A stretch of 64,000 nucleotides of DNA from Longispora sp047121295 (GCF_047121295.1 NZ_CP139447.1:2046001-2110000), one strand, 5' to 3'. Shown: positions 9,235 to 18,368, numbered from the stretch's first letter. The notes: generated from the letters alone by a model not told the origin. Made by a program: numbers and translations.

Positions 9235-9692
9235 CCGGCACCGGCTGGCAGCGGGGCGTCCGACTCGGCATCGATGTCGGGAACGTCCGGATCGGGGTCG
9301 CGCGCTCCGATCCGGACGGCATCCTCGCCACCCCGGTCGTCACCGTGCCCCGCGACCAGTCCGAGACGGACTCTCCGACCGATCTGACGGAGATTGCCCA
9401 ACTTGTCGCCGAATATGATGCAATCGGGGTCGTTGTGGGGCTTCCGATCGCTCTGAACGGCAAAGAGGGACTGGCGGCCAAGGCTGTCCGTGACTACGCT
9501 GCGCGTTTGGCCGAGGTGCTGGGGACGGTACCGATCCACCTGTCCGACGAGCGGATGTCAACCGTCGTGGCGGGACGTAGGCTCGCGGAACGGGGTGTCA
9601 AGGGGAAGCGCCAGCGCGCTGTCGTCGACCAGGCGGCCGCGGTGGAGATCCTTCAGGGTTGGCTCGACGCTCAGCGGAGGCTACGCGGATGA
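9231..9692 (+). CDS. ruvX: YqgF/RuvX family nuclease
   Basis: Putative Holliday-junction resolvase or pre-16S rRNA processing nuclease with an RNase H fold. In 153 residues it shows LGIDVGNVRIGVA (first catalytic Asp), VVVGLPIALNG, LSDERMSTVVA and the closing DQAAAVEILQGWL with the last acidic residue. The TTG start at 9231 overlaps the alaS stop (TTGA), giving the N-terminus expected before the first beta strand. It is coupled to mltG at the 3' end. Confidence 0.92.
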   Translation: MTGTGWQRGVRLGIDVGNVRIGVARSDPDGILATPVVTVPRDQSETDSPTDLTEIAQLVAEYDAIGVVVGLPIALNGKEGLAAKAVRDYAARLAEVLGTVPIHLSDERMSTVVAGRRLAERGVKGKRQRAVVDQAAAVEILQGWLDAQRRLRG

Positions 9693-10861
9693 TGGACGAA
9701 CTGGGGTTGTACGAGGACGTCGACCCCGGCCGGCACCGCCGCCGGAAGAAGAAGCGCGGCAGGAGCGGCCTCGCGCTGGTCCTCGTGGTCGTCATCCTCG
9801 CCGTGCTGGGCGCCGGCGCCTGGTGGGGCGCGAACAAGATCGGTGACATGCTCACCACCCCCGACTACGCCACCGGGGGCACCAGCGAGACCACGGTGTC
9901 GGTCAAGCCCCGGCAGACGGTCGCGGACATCGCCAACACGCTCTACCACGCGGACGTGGTGAAGAGCGCGAAGGCCTTCGTCGAGGCCGCGAAGGAGAAC
10001 CCGAAGGGTACGGCCTTCCAGCCGGGCACCTACAAGGTGCACAAGCAGATGCGGGCCAGGGACGCGGTGACCGCCCTGCTCGACCTGAACAACAAGATCA
10101 CCACGAAGGTGACCCTGCGCGAGGGGCTGACGTACAAGGGCACGTTCGCCGAGTTGGAGAAGGTCACCAAGATCCCGGTCGCCGAGTTCGACGCGGCCGC
10201 GAAGGATCCGGTGGCGCTCGGGGTGCCGGACTTCTGGTTCAAGCGCGGCGACGGCAAGCCGGTGGAGAAGTCCATCGAGGGCTTCCTGTTCCCGGACACC
10301 TACGAGTTCGAGCCCGGCTTCACCGCGACGTCGATCCTGGAGCGGATGGTCGCCCGGTTCAACGAGGAGATGGAGTCCAGCGGCTTCATCACCAAGGCGG
10401 AGAAGGAGCGGCAGATCTCGCCGTTCGAGGCGCTGATCGTGGCCTCGCTGGCCCAGGTGGAGGCCGGCAACGCCGACGACCTGGGGAAGGTGGCCCGGGT
10501 GGCGTACAACCGGGCGTACAAGAAGAACATGCCGCTGGAGTTCGACGTGGCGGCCAACTACTGGCTGCTCAAGCAGGGCAAGCCGACGAAGAGCTCGTCC
10601 GACCTGACGCCGGCGGAGCTGGACGACCCGAAGAACCCGTACAACGTGAAGAGCGTGCGCGGGCTGCCCGCCGGGCCGATCTCCAACCCGGGGGCCGCCG
10701 CGCTGAAGGGTTCGATCGACCCGCCGGTCGGCGACTGGGTGTACTTCGTGGCGGTCGACAAGCAGGGCCACTCGGCCTTCGCGGTCACCCTCGCCGAGCA
10801 CGACGCGAACCGCCGCAAGGCCTGCCAGGCCGGGGTGCTGACCGGGGACGCCTGCCGGTGA
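9689..10861 (+). CDS. mltG: Endolytic murein transglycosylase MltG
   Basis: Cleaves nascent peptidoglycan glycan strands next to the membrane. The 390 residues contain a cytoplasmic basic segment (RRRKKKRGR), one transmembrane helix (about 27-46), a LysM-like region, and the YceG catalytic domain with SLAQVEAG, whose Glu258 corresponds to the catalytic glutamate. The ATG at 9689 is chosen because GGAGG lies eight bases upstream and it overlaps the ruvX stop as ATGA; the ATG at 9692 is possible. It overlaps aroE by four bases. Confidence 0.94.
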   Translation: MMDELGLYEDVDPGRHRRRKKKRGRSGLALVLVVVILAVLGAGAWWGANKIGDMLTTPDYATGGTSETTVSVKPRQTVADIANTLYHADVVKSAKAFVEAAKENPKGTAFQPGTYKVHKQMRARDAVTALLDLNNKITTKVTLREGLTYKGTFAELEKVTKIPVAEFDAAAKDPVALGVPDFWFKRGDGKPVEKSIEGFLFPDTYEFEPGFTATSILERMVARFNEEMESSGFITKAEKERQISPFEALIVASLAQVEAGNADDLGKVARVAYNRAYKKNMPLEFDVAANYWLLKQGKPTKSSSDLTPAELDDPKNPYNVKSVRGLPAGPISNPGAAALKGSIDPPVGDWVYFVAVDKQGHSAFAVTLAEHDANRRKACQAGVLTGDACR

Positions 10862-11664
10862 GGGCGGCGGTGCTGGGCCGCCCGGTCGGCCACTCGCTGT
10901 CCCCTGTCCTGCACAACGCCGGCTACGCGGCCCTGGGCCTGTCCGACTGGTCCTACTCGGCGGTCGACGTCGGCGAGGACGAGCTGGCGGCCTTCGTGGC
11001 GGGCGCGGGCGCCGACTGGGCGGGGCTGTCGCTGACGATGCCGCTCAAGGAGGTCGCGCTCACGGTGGCCGACGAGGTGACGCCGCTGGCCCGGGTGCTG
11101 GGTGCCGGCAACACCCTGGTGCTGCGCGGCGGCCGGCGGTTCCTGGACAACACCGACGCGCCCGGCGCCGTGGACGCCCTCGCGGCCGTGGGCTGCGTGT
11201 CCGCCGCCGAGGTGGCGGTCCTGGGCGCCGGGGGCACGGCCCGCGCCGCCCTGGCCGCCGCGTCCTCGCTGGGGGCCCGGGTCACGGTCTACGCCCGCCG
11301 GCCCGCCGCCGTGGCCGAGCTGCTGCCGGTCGCGGCGCACCTGAAGGTGCCGATGGTGGCCGCGCACTGGGACGACGTCGCCGACGCCGCCCGGGCCGAC
11401 GTGATCGTGTCGACGGTGCCGAAGGGCGCGGCTGACAGCCTCGCCGAGCTCAAGCCGCTGGCCGACACCGTCGTGTTCGACGTGCTCTACGACCCGTGGC
11501 CGACCCCGCTGGCCGCCGCCGCGCTCGCCGCCGGCTGCCGGGTGGTGAGCGGGCTGGACCTGCTGGCCGCGCAGGCCTACCTGCAGTTCGCGCTGTTCAC
11601 CGGGTTGCCGGCCCCCCGGGCCGAGATGCGCGCGGCCCTCGACGCGGCGGTCGCGGCACGCTGA
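10858..11664 (+). CDS. aroE: Shikimate dehydrogenase
   Basis: Reduces 3-dehydroshikimate to shikimate with NADPH in aromatic amino acid synthesis. The 268 residues contain the substrate-binding GRPVGHSLSPVLHN, the catalytic Lys in TMPLKEVAL, and the nucleotide-binding loop VLGAGGTARAAL. It starts with GTG overlapping the mltG stop by four bases and ends 78 bases from the convergent hydrolase gene, with a hairpin between. The remaining aro genes of the window are at 14.4-17.7 kb. Confidence 0.95.
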   Translation: MRAAVLGRPVGHSLSPVLHNAGYAALGLSDWSYSAVDVGEDELAAFVAGAGADWAGLSLTMPLKEVALTVADEVTPLARVLGAGNTLVLRGGRRFLDNTDAPGAVDALAAVGCVSAAEVAVLGAGGTARAALAAASSLGARVTVYARRPAAVAELLPVAAHLKVPMVAAHWDDVADAARADVIVSTVPKGAADSLAELKPLADTVVFDVLYDPWPTPLAAAALAAGCRVVSGLDLLAAQAYLQFALFTGLPAPRAEMRAALDAAVAAR

Positions 11665-11665
11665 G

Positions 11666-11692
11666 AGGCCCGCCCCGCGAAGGGACGGGCCT
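11666..11692 (+). terminator. Hairpin between aroE and the convergent hydrolase gene
   Basis: AGGCCCG (11666-11672) pairs with CGGGCCT (11686-11692), extended by CCC/GGG after one mismatch, with loop GCGAA. A run of six T follows at 11707-11712. The symmetry would serve transcripts from either side. Confidence 0.7.
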
Positions 11693-11741
11693 GAAAAGAT
11701 CCATCATTTTTTACGGTGGGCAGCACCCGCCGCGCGTCGGT

Positions 11742-13295
11742 CTAGAACGGGCTGTTGTCCGCCGCGCACACCAGGTTCTTCGGCGGCAGGACCCCGGTGA
11801 ACAGGTAGTCCCGCTTGGCCTTCTCGCCACAGGTGCTCGGCACGTACATGCCGGTGTGCCCGGCGCCCTCGATCACCATGAGCTGCGCGTTGGCGAGCTC
11901 GGCGGTGCCGTCCTGCGCGCCGTGCAGCGGGGTGGCGGGGTCGTACCGGTTGTTCACGACCAGGATCGGGGCCGGGGTCCACCGGTTCCACGGGCCCATG
12001 AAGCGGTCGGTGTCGTGGCCGGGCCAGGTGGCGCACGGCTGGTAGTCGAAGACGCCGGTCCGGCCGAAGTACGGCACCCGCTGGTCCTCGGGGTCCGCGA
12101 GCCGGCTGTAGGTGGCGTTGTTGCGGGGCACGACGCTGTCGGTGCAGTTGATGGCGAAGTACGCCTCGCTGCGGTTGTCCAGGTACTGCTCGCCCAGCGT
12201 CACCTTCGCCGGGGGAGCGGCGGCCAGCGAGCGCGCGGCCGGCTGCACGTTCGCGAGCCGGTCGAGCAGGATCGCGAGGTCCTTCCACCACGCCGGGTGG
12301 GCGAGGTTGCCGCCGACGGAGCTGATGATCGTCGTGTACGACCAGCTCTCGCCGTCGAGCACGATCGGCGCGACCCGGGCCCGGTCGGTCAGGTCCTTGA
12401 ACCGGACCTTCGGGGAGCCGCCCTTCGCGAAGGCGCACCGGTCCGGGCCAGCCGCCTCGCACTGGCTGAGGAACTGGTCGAACGTCTCGGCCATGCCCCG
12501 GGGCACGTCCTGCCGGGTGTCGATCGGCTTGGTGAAGCCCTCGATGCCGTGGCCGGTGGCGCTGCCGGCGAAGTCGAGCGCGCCGTCGAGGACCAGGGCC
12601 CGGAACTTCGTGGGGAACAGGTTGGCGTAGGTGGCGCCGACGTGCGTGCCGTACGACAGGCCGATGTAGCTGAGCTTGTCGTCACCGACGGCGCGGCGCA
12701 TCACGTCGAGGTCGCGCGCGGTGTTGGCGGAGGACAGGTGGTTGATCAGGTCCCCGCCCTTCTCCTTGCAGCGCGTGGTGAGGTCGGCGGCCTGCGCGTA
12801 GAACGCCGGCTCCTGCGCGGCCGTGGCCGGGAACGCCGGGACGGAGTTGAAGTAGGTCTCCTGCTCGGCCTTGGTGTCGAAGCACCGGATGGCCGTGCTC
12901 CGGCCGACGCCCCGGGTGTCCCAGGACACGACGTCGAACCGGGCGCGCAGCTCCGGCGAGAACAGCCAGTCCCAGTGGCCGCGCCACTGGAGCCGGTCGA
13001 CGCCGGACGCGCCGGGACCGCCGAAGTTGACGAACAGCGAGCCGATCCTGTGCGCCGGGTCGGTGGCCGGCATCCGGATCATCGACAGCGAGATCTGCTC
13101 GCCGCGCGGCCGGTCGTAGTCGAGGGGGGCGGTGGCGGTCGCGCACTCATAGCCGTCGGCGCAGGTGCTCCAGGTGAGCGTCTGGGCCGGGGGAGCCTCC
13201 GCGACTGCCCCGGCGGGTGACGTCACGGCGAGCGTCGCGGCCACGGCCACGAGGGCGGTGCCCGCCGCCGTGCGGAGCCGGGTGAAAGGGGTCAT
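11742..13295 (-). CDS. Secreted alpha/beta hydrolase, tripeptidyl aminopeptidase-like
   Basis: A 517-residue exported serine peptidase-like protein of the actinobacterial Tap/SlpD family, which removes tripeptides from protein N-termini. A signal peptide spans residues 1 to about 29 (AVTSPAGA). Oxyanion-hole motif NFGGPGASG, nucleophile elbow GLSYGTHVG, acidic residue in NRYDPATPLHG and catalytic His in GAGHTGMY are all present, with a Cys-rich C-terminal TAP domain. The ATG at 13295 follows a GAAGGAG ribosome-binding site, so the longer frame upstream is not used. The exact substrate is inferred from the family only. Confidence 0.85.
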   Translation of the reverse strand: MTPFTRLRTAAGTALVAVAATLAVTSPAGAVAEAPPAQTLTWSTCADGYECATATAPLDYDRPRGEQISLSMIRMPATDPAHRIGSLFVNFGGPGASGVDRLQWRGHWDWLFSPELRARFDVVSWDTRGVGRSTAIRCFDTKAEQETYFNSVPAFPATAAQEPAFYAQAADLTTRCKEKGGDLINHLSSANTARDLDVMRRAVGDDKLSYIGLSYGTHVGATYANLFPTKFRALVLDGALDFAGSATGHGIEGFTKPIDTRQDVPRGMAETFDQFLSQCEAAGPDRCAFAKGGSPKVRFKDLTDRARVAPIVLDGESWSYTTIISSVGGNLAHPAWWKDLAILLDRLANVQPAARSLAAAPPAKVTLGEQYLDNRSEAYFAINCTDSVVPRNNATYSRLADPEDQRVPYFGRTGVFDYQPCATWPGHDTDRFMGPWNRWTPAPILVVNNRYDPATPLHGAQDGTAELANAQLMVIEGAGHTGMYVPSTCGEKAKRDYLFTGVLPPKNLVCAADNSPF

Positions 13296-13366
13296 GCAGG
13301 CAACTCCTTCGGATGAGGGATTCCTAGGCACAAACGTTATGGCTCCCGACAAGGTTGCACGCTGTG

Positions 13367-14149
13367 ATGTCGATCATGAAACCGTTTGCGCCCGGTCGGT
13401 ATAACTACGGCGTGATCTGGGTCGCCGCGCTGCTCGGGATCGGACTCGGGCCGGTTCTCGTGCGCGCCGCCGACCGGTGGTGTCCCACGCCGGCCACCGG
13501 GCGGGACCGGTGGCTCGGCGCGCTGGTCCTGGCCGGGGCGCTGACGGCGCTGGCCGCCCGGCTCCCGGCCGCGTTCGCGCACGTCGCGACGGTCCGGCTT
13601 CCGGCGGCGGACCACCTGGCGGCGGTCGTGGCGGCGCACGCCCCGGCCGGCCACGGGCCGCTGGCGACCGTCCCCGACTGCGCCGCCCACGGGGTGGTCA
13701 CCGCCTGCGGGGCCACGCCACTGATCGTCACCGCCTGTTACTTTCCGCTCGCCTGTCTCGGGCTGGTGCTCGCCCGGGTGGACCTCGCCGCGCTCCGGTT
13801 GCCGGACGGGCTCGTGCTGCCGGCGTACCCGATGGTGGGGGTGCCCTTGATCCTCGTCGCCCCGGGCGGGACGCCGCGCGCGCTGCTCGCCGCCACAAGC
13901 TGCCTTATCGGGTACGCCGCGCTGTGCGCCGCCGGGGGCCTCGGCTTCGGCGACGTGAAGCTCGGCGGCGTCCTCGGGCTCGCCACGGGCTGGGTGTCCT
14001 GGCGGGCCGTCGTGGCGGCCGTGCTGATCGGGCTCTGCTGCGGCGCGGCGCACGCCGTGGCCCGCCGGCTCCCGGGGAACAGGGGCCCGGTGCCCTACGG
14101 CCCGGCCATGCTCGCCGGGGCCCTCGCCGCTCTGACGATCCCGTGGTGA
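13367..14149 (+). CDS. Prepilin peptidase, A24 family
   Basis: Integral membrane aspartic peptidase that removes prepilin leader peptides. About 260 residues with several hydrophobic helices; the two catalytic aspartates are in VDLAALRLPDG and GFGDVKLGG. The N-terminal methyltransferase domain with its CxxC motifs is absent, so this is the short processing-only form. The start is uncertain: no ribosome-binding site is seen before the ATGs at 13367 and 13376 or the GTG at 13412. It lies alone between aroE and aroC with no pilin gene in the window. Confidence 0.8.
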   Translation: MSIMKPFAPGRYNYGVIWVAALLGIGLGPVLVRAADRWCPTPATGRDRWLGALVLAGALTALAARLPAAFAHVATVRLPAADHLAAVVAAHAPAGHGPLATVPDCAAHGVVTACGATPLIVTACYFPLACLGLVLARVDLAALRLPDGLVLPAYPMVGVPLILVAPGGTPRALLAATSCLIGYAALCAAGGLGFGDVKLGGVLGLATGWVSWRAVVAAVLIGLCCGAAHAVARRLPGNRGPVPYGPAMLAGALAALTIPW

Positions 14150-14405
14150 CCGCGCCGCCCCGTTCCCGGTCGCCCGCCGACCGCGCCCGCCGGATCCGAT
14201 CCGGCCCGCCCGCCCGGCAGTCCGCTCGGCCCTGAGGTCCGGGGCGGTCGCCACCCGAGCCACGGGCGCCCCCAGCCCGATCGGCCGCCCCGAATGCCCT
14301 GATCACGGGCCCTCTGACCCGTCGCGGTCCCAGAGGCTGAGAATCGCGCGAACACGCCACGGAGCCGCCCTGGTGACCGATCATGGCACGTGAAAGACTC
14401 GTCCC

Positions 14406-15596
14406 GTGCTGCGATGGTTCACTGCTGGAGAGTCCCACGGTCCCGCCCTGGTCGCCATCCTCGAGGGGGTGCCCGCCGGGGTCGCGTTGACGACCGCCGA
14501 GATCGAGCGCGAGCTCGCCCGCCGCCGCCTGGGCTACGGCCGTGGCGCGCGGATGAGCTTCGAACGCGACGTCATCGAGATCATCGGAGGGCTGCGGCAC
14601 GGCGTGACGCTGGGCAGCCCGTTCGCGGTGCGGGTCGGCAACAGCGAGTGGCCCAAGTGGCAGACCGTGATGGCCGCCGACCCGGTGCCCGCCGAGGAGC
14701 TGGCCGCGCAGTCCCGCAACGCGCCGCTGACCCGGCCCCGCCCGGGGCACGCGGACCTGGCCGGCATGTCCAAGTACGGGCACGACGACGCCCGGCCGAT
14801 CCTGGAGCGCGCCAGCGCCCGGGAGACCGCCGCCCGGGTCGCGATCGGCACCGTGGCCAAGGCGCTGCTGAAGCAGGCGTACGGCATCGAGATCGTCTCG
14901 CACGTCGTCGAGCTCGGCTCCGTGGCCGCCAAGCCCGGGGTGCTCCCGCTGCCCTCCGACGAGGAACGCCTCGACGCCGACCCGCTGCGCTGCCTCGACC
15001 CCGAGGCCAGCGCCCGGATGGTCGCCGAGATCGACGCGGCGAAGAAGGACGCGGACACCCTCGGCGGCATCGTCGAGGTCCTCGCCTACAACGTCCCGGT
15101 CGGCGTCGGCACCCACACCCAGTGGGACCGCCGGCTCGACGCCAGGCTGGCCGCCGCCCTGATGTCCATCCAGGCGATCAAGGGCGTGGAGGTCGGCGAC
15201 GGCTTCACCCAGGCGCGGTCGCGCGGCAGCGTGGCGCACGACGAGATGTACGTGGCCGACAGCGGCCAGACGAATCCGCTCACCGTGCGCCGGGAGACCG
15301 ACCGCGCGGGCGGCATCGAGGGCGGCATGTCCAACGGGCAGCCGATCCGGGTCCGGGCCGCGATGAAGCCGATCTCCTCGCTGAACCGGGCGCTGGCCAC
15401 GTTCGACACCACGACCGGCGAGGCGGCGACCGCGATCAACCAGCGGTCCGACGTGTGCGCCGTGCCAGCGGCCGGGATCGTCGCCGAGGCGATGGTGGCG
15501 CTGGTGCTGGCGGACCTGGCGGCGGAGAAGTTCGGCGGCGACTCGGTGGCGGAGATCAGGCGCAACGTCGCCGGCTACCTGGACGGCCTGGCATGA
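14406..15596 (+). CDS. aroC: Chorismate synthase
   Basis: Converts EPSP to chorismate with reduced FMN, the last step of the shikimate pathway. The 396 residues begin MLRWFTAGESHGPALVAI and contain RPRPGHADL, RASARETAARV and the C-terminal DTTTGEAATAINQRSDVCAV, all family signatures. The GTG start is fixed by the invariant N-terminus. It is first in a run of four genes joined by four-base overlaps (aroC-aroK-aroB-aroQ). The 256 bases upstream contain no gene and no clear -35/-10 pair. Confidence 0.97.
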   Translation: MLRWFTAGESHGPALVAILEGVPAGVALTTAEIERELARRRLGYGRGARMSFERDVIEIIGGLRHGVTLGSPFAVRVGNSEWPKWQTVMAADPVPAEELAAQSRNAPLTRPRPGHADLAGMSKYGHDDARPILERASARETAARVAIGTVAKALLKQAYGIEIVSHVVELGSVAAKPGVLPLPSDEERLDADPLRCLDPEASARMVAEIDAAKKDADTLGGIVEVLAYNVPVGVGTHTQWDRRLDARLAAALMSIQAIKGVEVGDGFTQARSRGSVAHDEMYVADSGQTNPLTVRRETDRAGGIEGGMSNGQPIRVRAAMKPISSLNRALATFDTTTGEAATAINQRSDVCAVPAAGIVAEAMVALVLADLAAEKFGGDSVAEIRRNVAGYLDGLA

Positions 15597-16216
15597 CCGG
15601 GCCGGCGGACCTGTCCGGCGCGGAGCCGACGGCGGTGCCCGGGGCCGGTTCCACGGACCAGCCCGGCGCGGAGCCGGTGCGGCGGCCCGGGGCAGGGCCC
15701 GCGACCCGGCCGGTCTGCGTGCTCGTCGGCCCGCCCGGCGCGGGCAAGACCACGGTCGGCCTGGCCCTCGCCTCGGCGCTGGGCGTGCCGTTCCGCGACA
15801 CCGACGCCGACATCGTCGCGGCCGCCGGCAAGGAGATCCCGGAGATCTTCGTCGACGACGGCGAGGACGCCTTCCGGGCCCTGGAGCGCAAGGCCGTCGC
15901 CGACGCGCTCGGCGACCACCCGGGCGTGCTGGCCCTCGGCGGCGGAGCCGTGCTGGCAGAGGAGACCCGCGCCCTGCTGATGGGGCACGTCGTCGTCTAC
16001 CTCGAGCTGGACCTGTCCACGGCCGTCAGCCGGGTCGGGCTGCAGGGCGGCCGGCCGCTGCTGCTGTCCAACCCGCGCGCGACGCTGAAGTTCCTGCTCG
16101 ACCAGCGCCGCCCGCTGTACGAGGAGGTGGCCGACGTCATCGTCGGCGCCACCGCGACCCCCGACGAGATCGTGGCCATGATCCGTGCGGCGTTGAAGGA
16201 GCTGGCGGCCCAGTGA
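15593..16216 (+). CDS. aroK: Shikimate kinase with a Pro/Gly/Ala-rich N-terminal extension
   Basis: Phosphorylates shikimate at O3 using ATP. The kinase core starts near residue 41 with Walker A GPPGAGKTTVG, then DTDADI, FRALE, LGGGAV and the lid segment GLQGGRP. About 38 residues precede the core, longer than usual, and are encoded by an imperfect 48-base tandem duplication. The ATG at 15593 overlaps the aroC stop as ATGA, which supports it as the coupled start; otherwise a shorter protein would begin close to the Walker motif. It overlaps aroB by four bases. Confidence 0.93.
   Translation: MTGPADLSGAEPTAVPGAGSTDQPGAEPVRRPGAGPATRPVCVLVGPPGAGKTTVGLALASALGVPFRDTDADIVAAAGKEIPEIFVDDGEDAFRALERKAVADALGDHPGVLALGGGAVLAEETRALLMGHVVVYLELDLSTAVSRVGLQGGRPLLLSNPRATLKFLLDQRRPLYEEVADVIVGATATPDEIVAMIRAALKELAAQ
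15617..15712 (+). repeat. Imperfect 48-base tandem duplication inside aroK
   Basis: GGCGCGGAGCCG at 15617 recurs at 15665, and CCCGGGGCCGG at 15638 recurs with one change at 15686. The unit is 16 codons and encodes the GAEP...PGAG pattern twice in the N-terminal tail, outside the kinase fold. Confidence 0.6.
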
Positions 16217-17232
16217 CGACGATCCCGGTCGGCGACGACTACGAGGTGCGGATCGGCCGGGACCTGCCGGTCGAGCTACCGAGGGCCGACCAGGCCGCCG
16301 TGCTGTTCGCGGCCCCGCTGCGAGCGCACGCCGAGCGGATCGCGGCCCGGATCGACGCGAAGGTCACCCTGATCGAGGTGCCGGACGCCGAGGGCGGCAA
16401 GTCCATCGCCACGGCGGAGGACTGCTGGGCCCGGCTCGGCGCGGCCGGGTTCACCCGCCGTGACCTGGTGGTCGGCGTCGGCGGGGGAGCGGTCACCGAC
16501 CTGGCCGGGTTCGTGGCGGCCTGCTGGCTGCGCGGCGTCCGGGTGGTGCAGGTGCCCACCAGCCTGCTCGGCATGGTCGACGCGGCAGTGGGCGGCAAGA
16601 CCGGCGTGAACACCGCCGCCGGCAAGAACCTGGTCGGCGCGTTCCACCCGCCGGCCCTGGTGCTGTGCGACCTGGCGACCCTGGACACCCTGCCGGAGCC
16701 CGAGCTGGTCAACGGGATGGCCGAGGTCGCCAAGTGCGGCTTCATCGCCGACCCCGTGATCCTGGACCTGATCGCCGACGACTTCCGCCGGCACCTGCCG
16801 GAGCTGGTCGAGCGCTCGGTCCAGGTGAAGGTCGACGTGGTCGTCGACGACCTGCGCGACACCGGCCGGCGGGAGTTCCTGAACTACGGACACACCCTCG
16901 GGCACGCGATCGAGAACCGGGAGAACTACCGCTGGCGGCACGGCCACGCGGTCTCCGTCGGCCTGGTGTTCGCCGCCGCGCTGGCCCGGCTCGACGGCCG
17001 GCTCGACGCGGCGACGGCCGACCGGCACCGGGCGGTGCTGGCCGGGCTGGGGCTGCCGACCGGGTACCCGAAGGAGGCGTGGCCGGAGCTGCGCGCCGCG
17101 ATGCGCGTCGACAAGAAGGCGCAGGGCGCGACCCAGCGGTTCGTGGTCCTCGACGGCCTGGCGAAGCCGACCATCATGACGGGCCCGTCGGAAGAACTCC
17201 TGGAAGCGGCGTACGCGGAGGTGGCGGCATGA
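16213..17232 (+). CDS. aroB: 3-dehydroquinate synthase
   Basis: Converts DAHP to 3-dehydroquinate using NAD and a divalent metal. The 339 residues include VGVGGGAVTDLAGF and PTSLLGMVDAAVGGKTGVN for NAD and substrate binding, and the metal ligands in MAEVAKCGF, GHTLGHAIE and HGHAVSVGL. It is a little shorter than the usual ~360, mainly at the N-terminus, but the core is complete. It is coupled to aroK (GTGA) and to aroQ (ATGA). Confidence 0.96.
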   Translation: MTTIPVGDDYEVRIGRDLPVELPRADQAAVLFAAPLRAHAERIAARIDAKVTLIEVPDAEGGKSIATAEDCWARLGAAGFTRRDLVVGVGGGAVTDLAGFVAACWLRGVRVVQVPTSLLGMVDAAVGGKTGVNTAAGKNLVGAFHPPALVLCDLATLDTLPEPELVNGMAEVAKCGFIADPVILDLIADDFRRHLPELVERSVQVKVDVVVDDLRDTGRREFLNYGHTLGHAIENRENYRWRHGHAVSVGLVFAAALARLDGRLDAATADRHRAVLAGLGLPTGYPKEAWPELRAAMRVDKKAQGATQRFVVLDGLAKPTIMTGPSEELLEAAYAEVAA

Positions 17233-17705
17233 GCGAGCGCGACGGGCAGCGGGGCTTCACGAAGGTCTACGTGTTCAACGGCCCCAACCTCAACCGGCTC
17301 GGCACCCGCGAGCCGCTGATCTACGGCCCCACCACCTACGCCGACCTCGTCGCCCTGTGCGAGACCACCGGCAAGGAGCTCGGCCTCGACGTGGACGTCC
17401 GGCAGACCAACGCCGAGCACGAGCTGATCGGCTGGCTGCACGACGCGGCCGACGAGGGCGCCGCCGTGGTCCTCAACGGCGCGGCGTGGACGCACTACTC
17501 GATCGCGGTCCGCGACGCGTGTTCGCAGCTCACCGGCCCGCTGGTCGAGGTGCACATCTCCAACATCCACGCCCGGGAGGCGTTCCGCGAGCACTCGGTG
17601 ATCTCCGCCGTCGCCACGGGCGTGATCGTCGGGTTCGGGGTCGACGGCTACCGGCTGGCGCTCCTGCACCTGGCCAACCGGCAGCCGAAGCCGCTCACCG
17701 CCTGA
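17229..17705 (+). CDS. aroQ: Type II 3-dehydroquinate dehydratase
   Basis: Dehydrates 3-dehydroquinate to 3-dehydroshikimate; dodecameric type II enzyme of 158 residues. It shows FNGPNLNRLGTREPLIYG (with the active-site Tyr loop), the QTNAEHELIGWLH segment, LNGAAWTHYSIAVRDA and VHISNIHAREAFREHS, all catalytic regions. The start overlaps the aroB stop. It is last in the operon; a hairpin follows. Confidence 0.96.
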   Translation: MSERDGQRGFTKVYVFNGPNLNRLGTREPLIYGPTTYADLVALCETTGKELGLDVDVRQTNAEHELIGWLHDAADEGAAVVLNGAAWTHYSIAVRDACSQLTGPLVEVHISNIHAREAFREHSVISAVATGVIVGFGVDGYRLALLHLANRQPKPLTA

Positions 17706-17713
17706 GCGGGCCG

Positions 17714-17739
17714 CCGAGCGGGCCGCGGAGCCCGCTCGG
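17714..17739 (+). terminator. Bidirectional hairpin between aroQ and the DUF2238 gene
   Basis: CCGAGCGGGC (17714-17723) pairs perfectly with GCCCGCTCGG (17730-17739) around a six-base loop, between two convergent genes. No T-run follows. Confidence 0.65.
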
Positions 17740-17756
17740 AGCCCGGGCGGGCCGCT

Positions 17757-18368
17757 TCACCGCCGGAGCGCGCGGCGCAGTCCGGGGTCGAGCACCGTGG
17801 CGCTGACGACGACCCCGAGCAGCGCGATGGCCATGTCCTTCTGCGCGTCCCACATGTCGCCCTGCTGCCCGTTGTAGGCCTCGGCCAGCTCCGGCGGCGC
17901 GAGCAGCGACACGCCCCACTCGAGGAGTTCGTACAGCGCCCCGGTGGCGGTGACGATCGTGACGGCGCCGAGCGCGGCCCACATGGCGGGCCAGCGCAGC
18001 GCCTCCCGGAAGTACCGGCACAGCACCGGGCCGAGGCACAGCCCGTAGGCGAGGTGCACGAGCCGGTCGAAGTGGTTGCGGTGCCAGCCGAACGCGTCGG
18101 ACAGCCGGACGCCGAGCAGCGCGTCGGTCCAGTCGTCGTAGGGCACCGAGGAGTAGAGCCAGCGGGCGGCGACCGTGTGCAGGGCGAGGAACGCGAGGAT
18201 CAGCAGGAACGACGACCGGGGCAGGGGCTGGCGGCGGTGTACCCACCACAGCAGCCCGAGGCCGAGCACCGTGAGCGAGTGGTGCAGGGCCTGCTCGACC
18301 GGCCACTCGGGCCGCCACCAGGTGGCCGCGAACAGGACGGCGAACGCGATCAGTGCACCTCGACGCAT
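17757..18368 (-). CDS. DUF2238 integral membrane protein
   Basis: A 203-residue protein with about six transmembrane helices. The conserved DUF2238 features are visible: FGWHRNHFDRLVHLAYGL in the middle and YNGQQGDMWDAQKDMAIALLG near the C-terminus. The function of the family is unknown. The ATG at 18368 opens directly into the first membrane segment. It follows the secreted-protein gene at 18455-19453 on the same strand with an 86-base gap. Confidence 0.88.
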   Translation of the reverse strand: MRRGALIAFAVLFAATWWRPEWPVEQALHHSLTVLGLGLLWWVHRRQPLPRSSFLLILAFLALHTVAARWLYSSVPYDDWTDALLGVRLSDAFGWHRNHFDRLVHLAYGLCLGPVLCRYFREALRWPAMWAALGAVTIVTATGALYELLEWGVSLLAPPELAEAYNGQQGDMWDAQKDMAIALLGVVVSATVLDPGLRRALRR

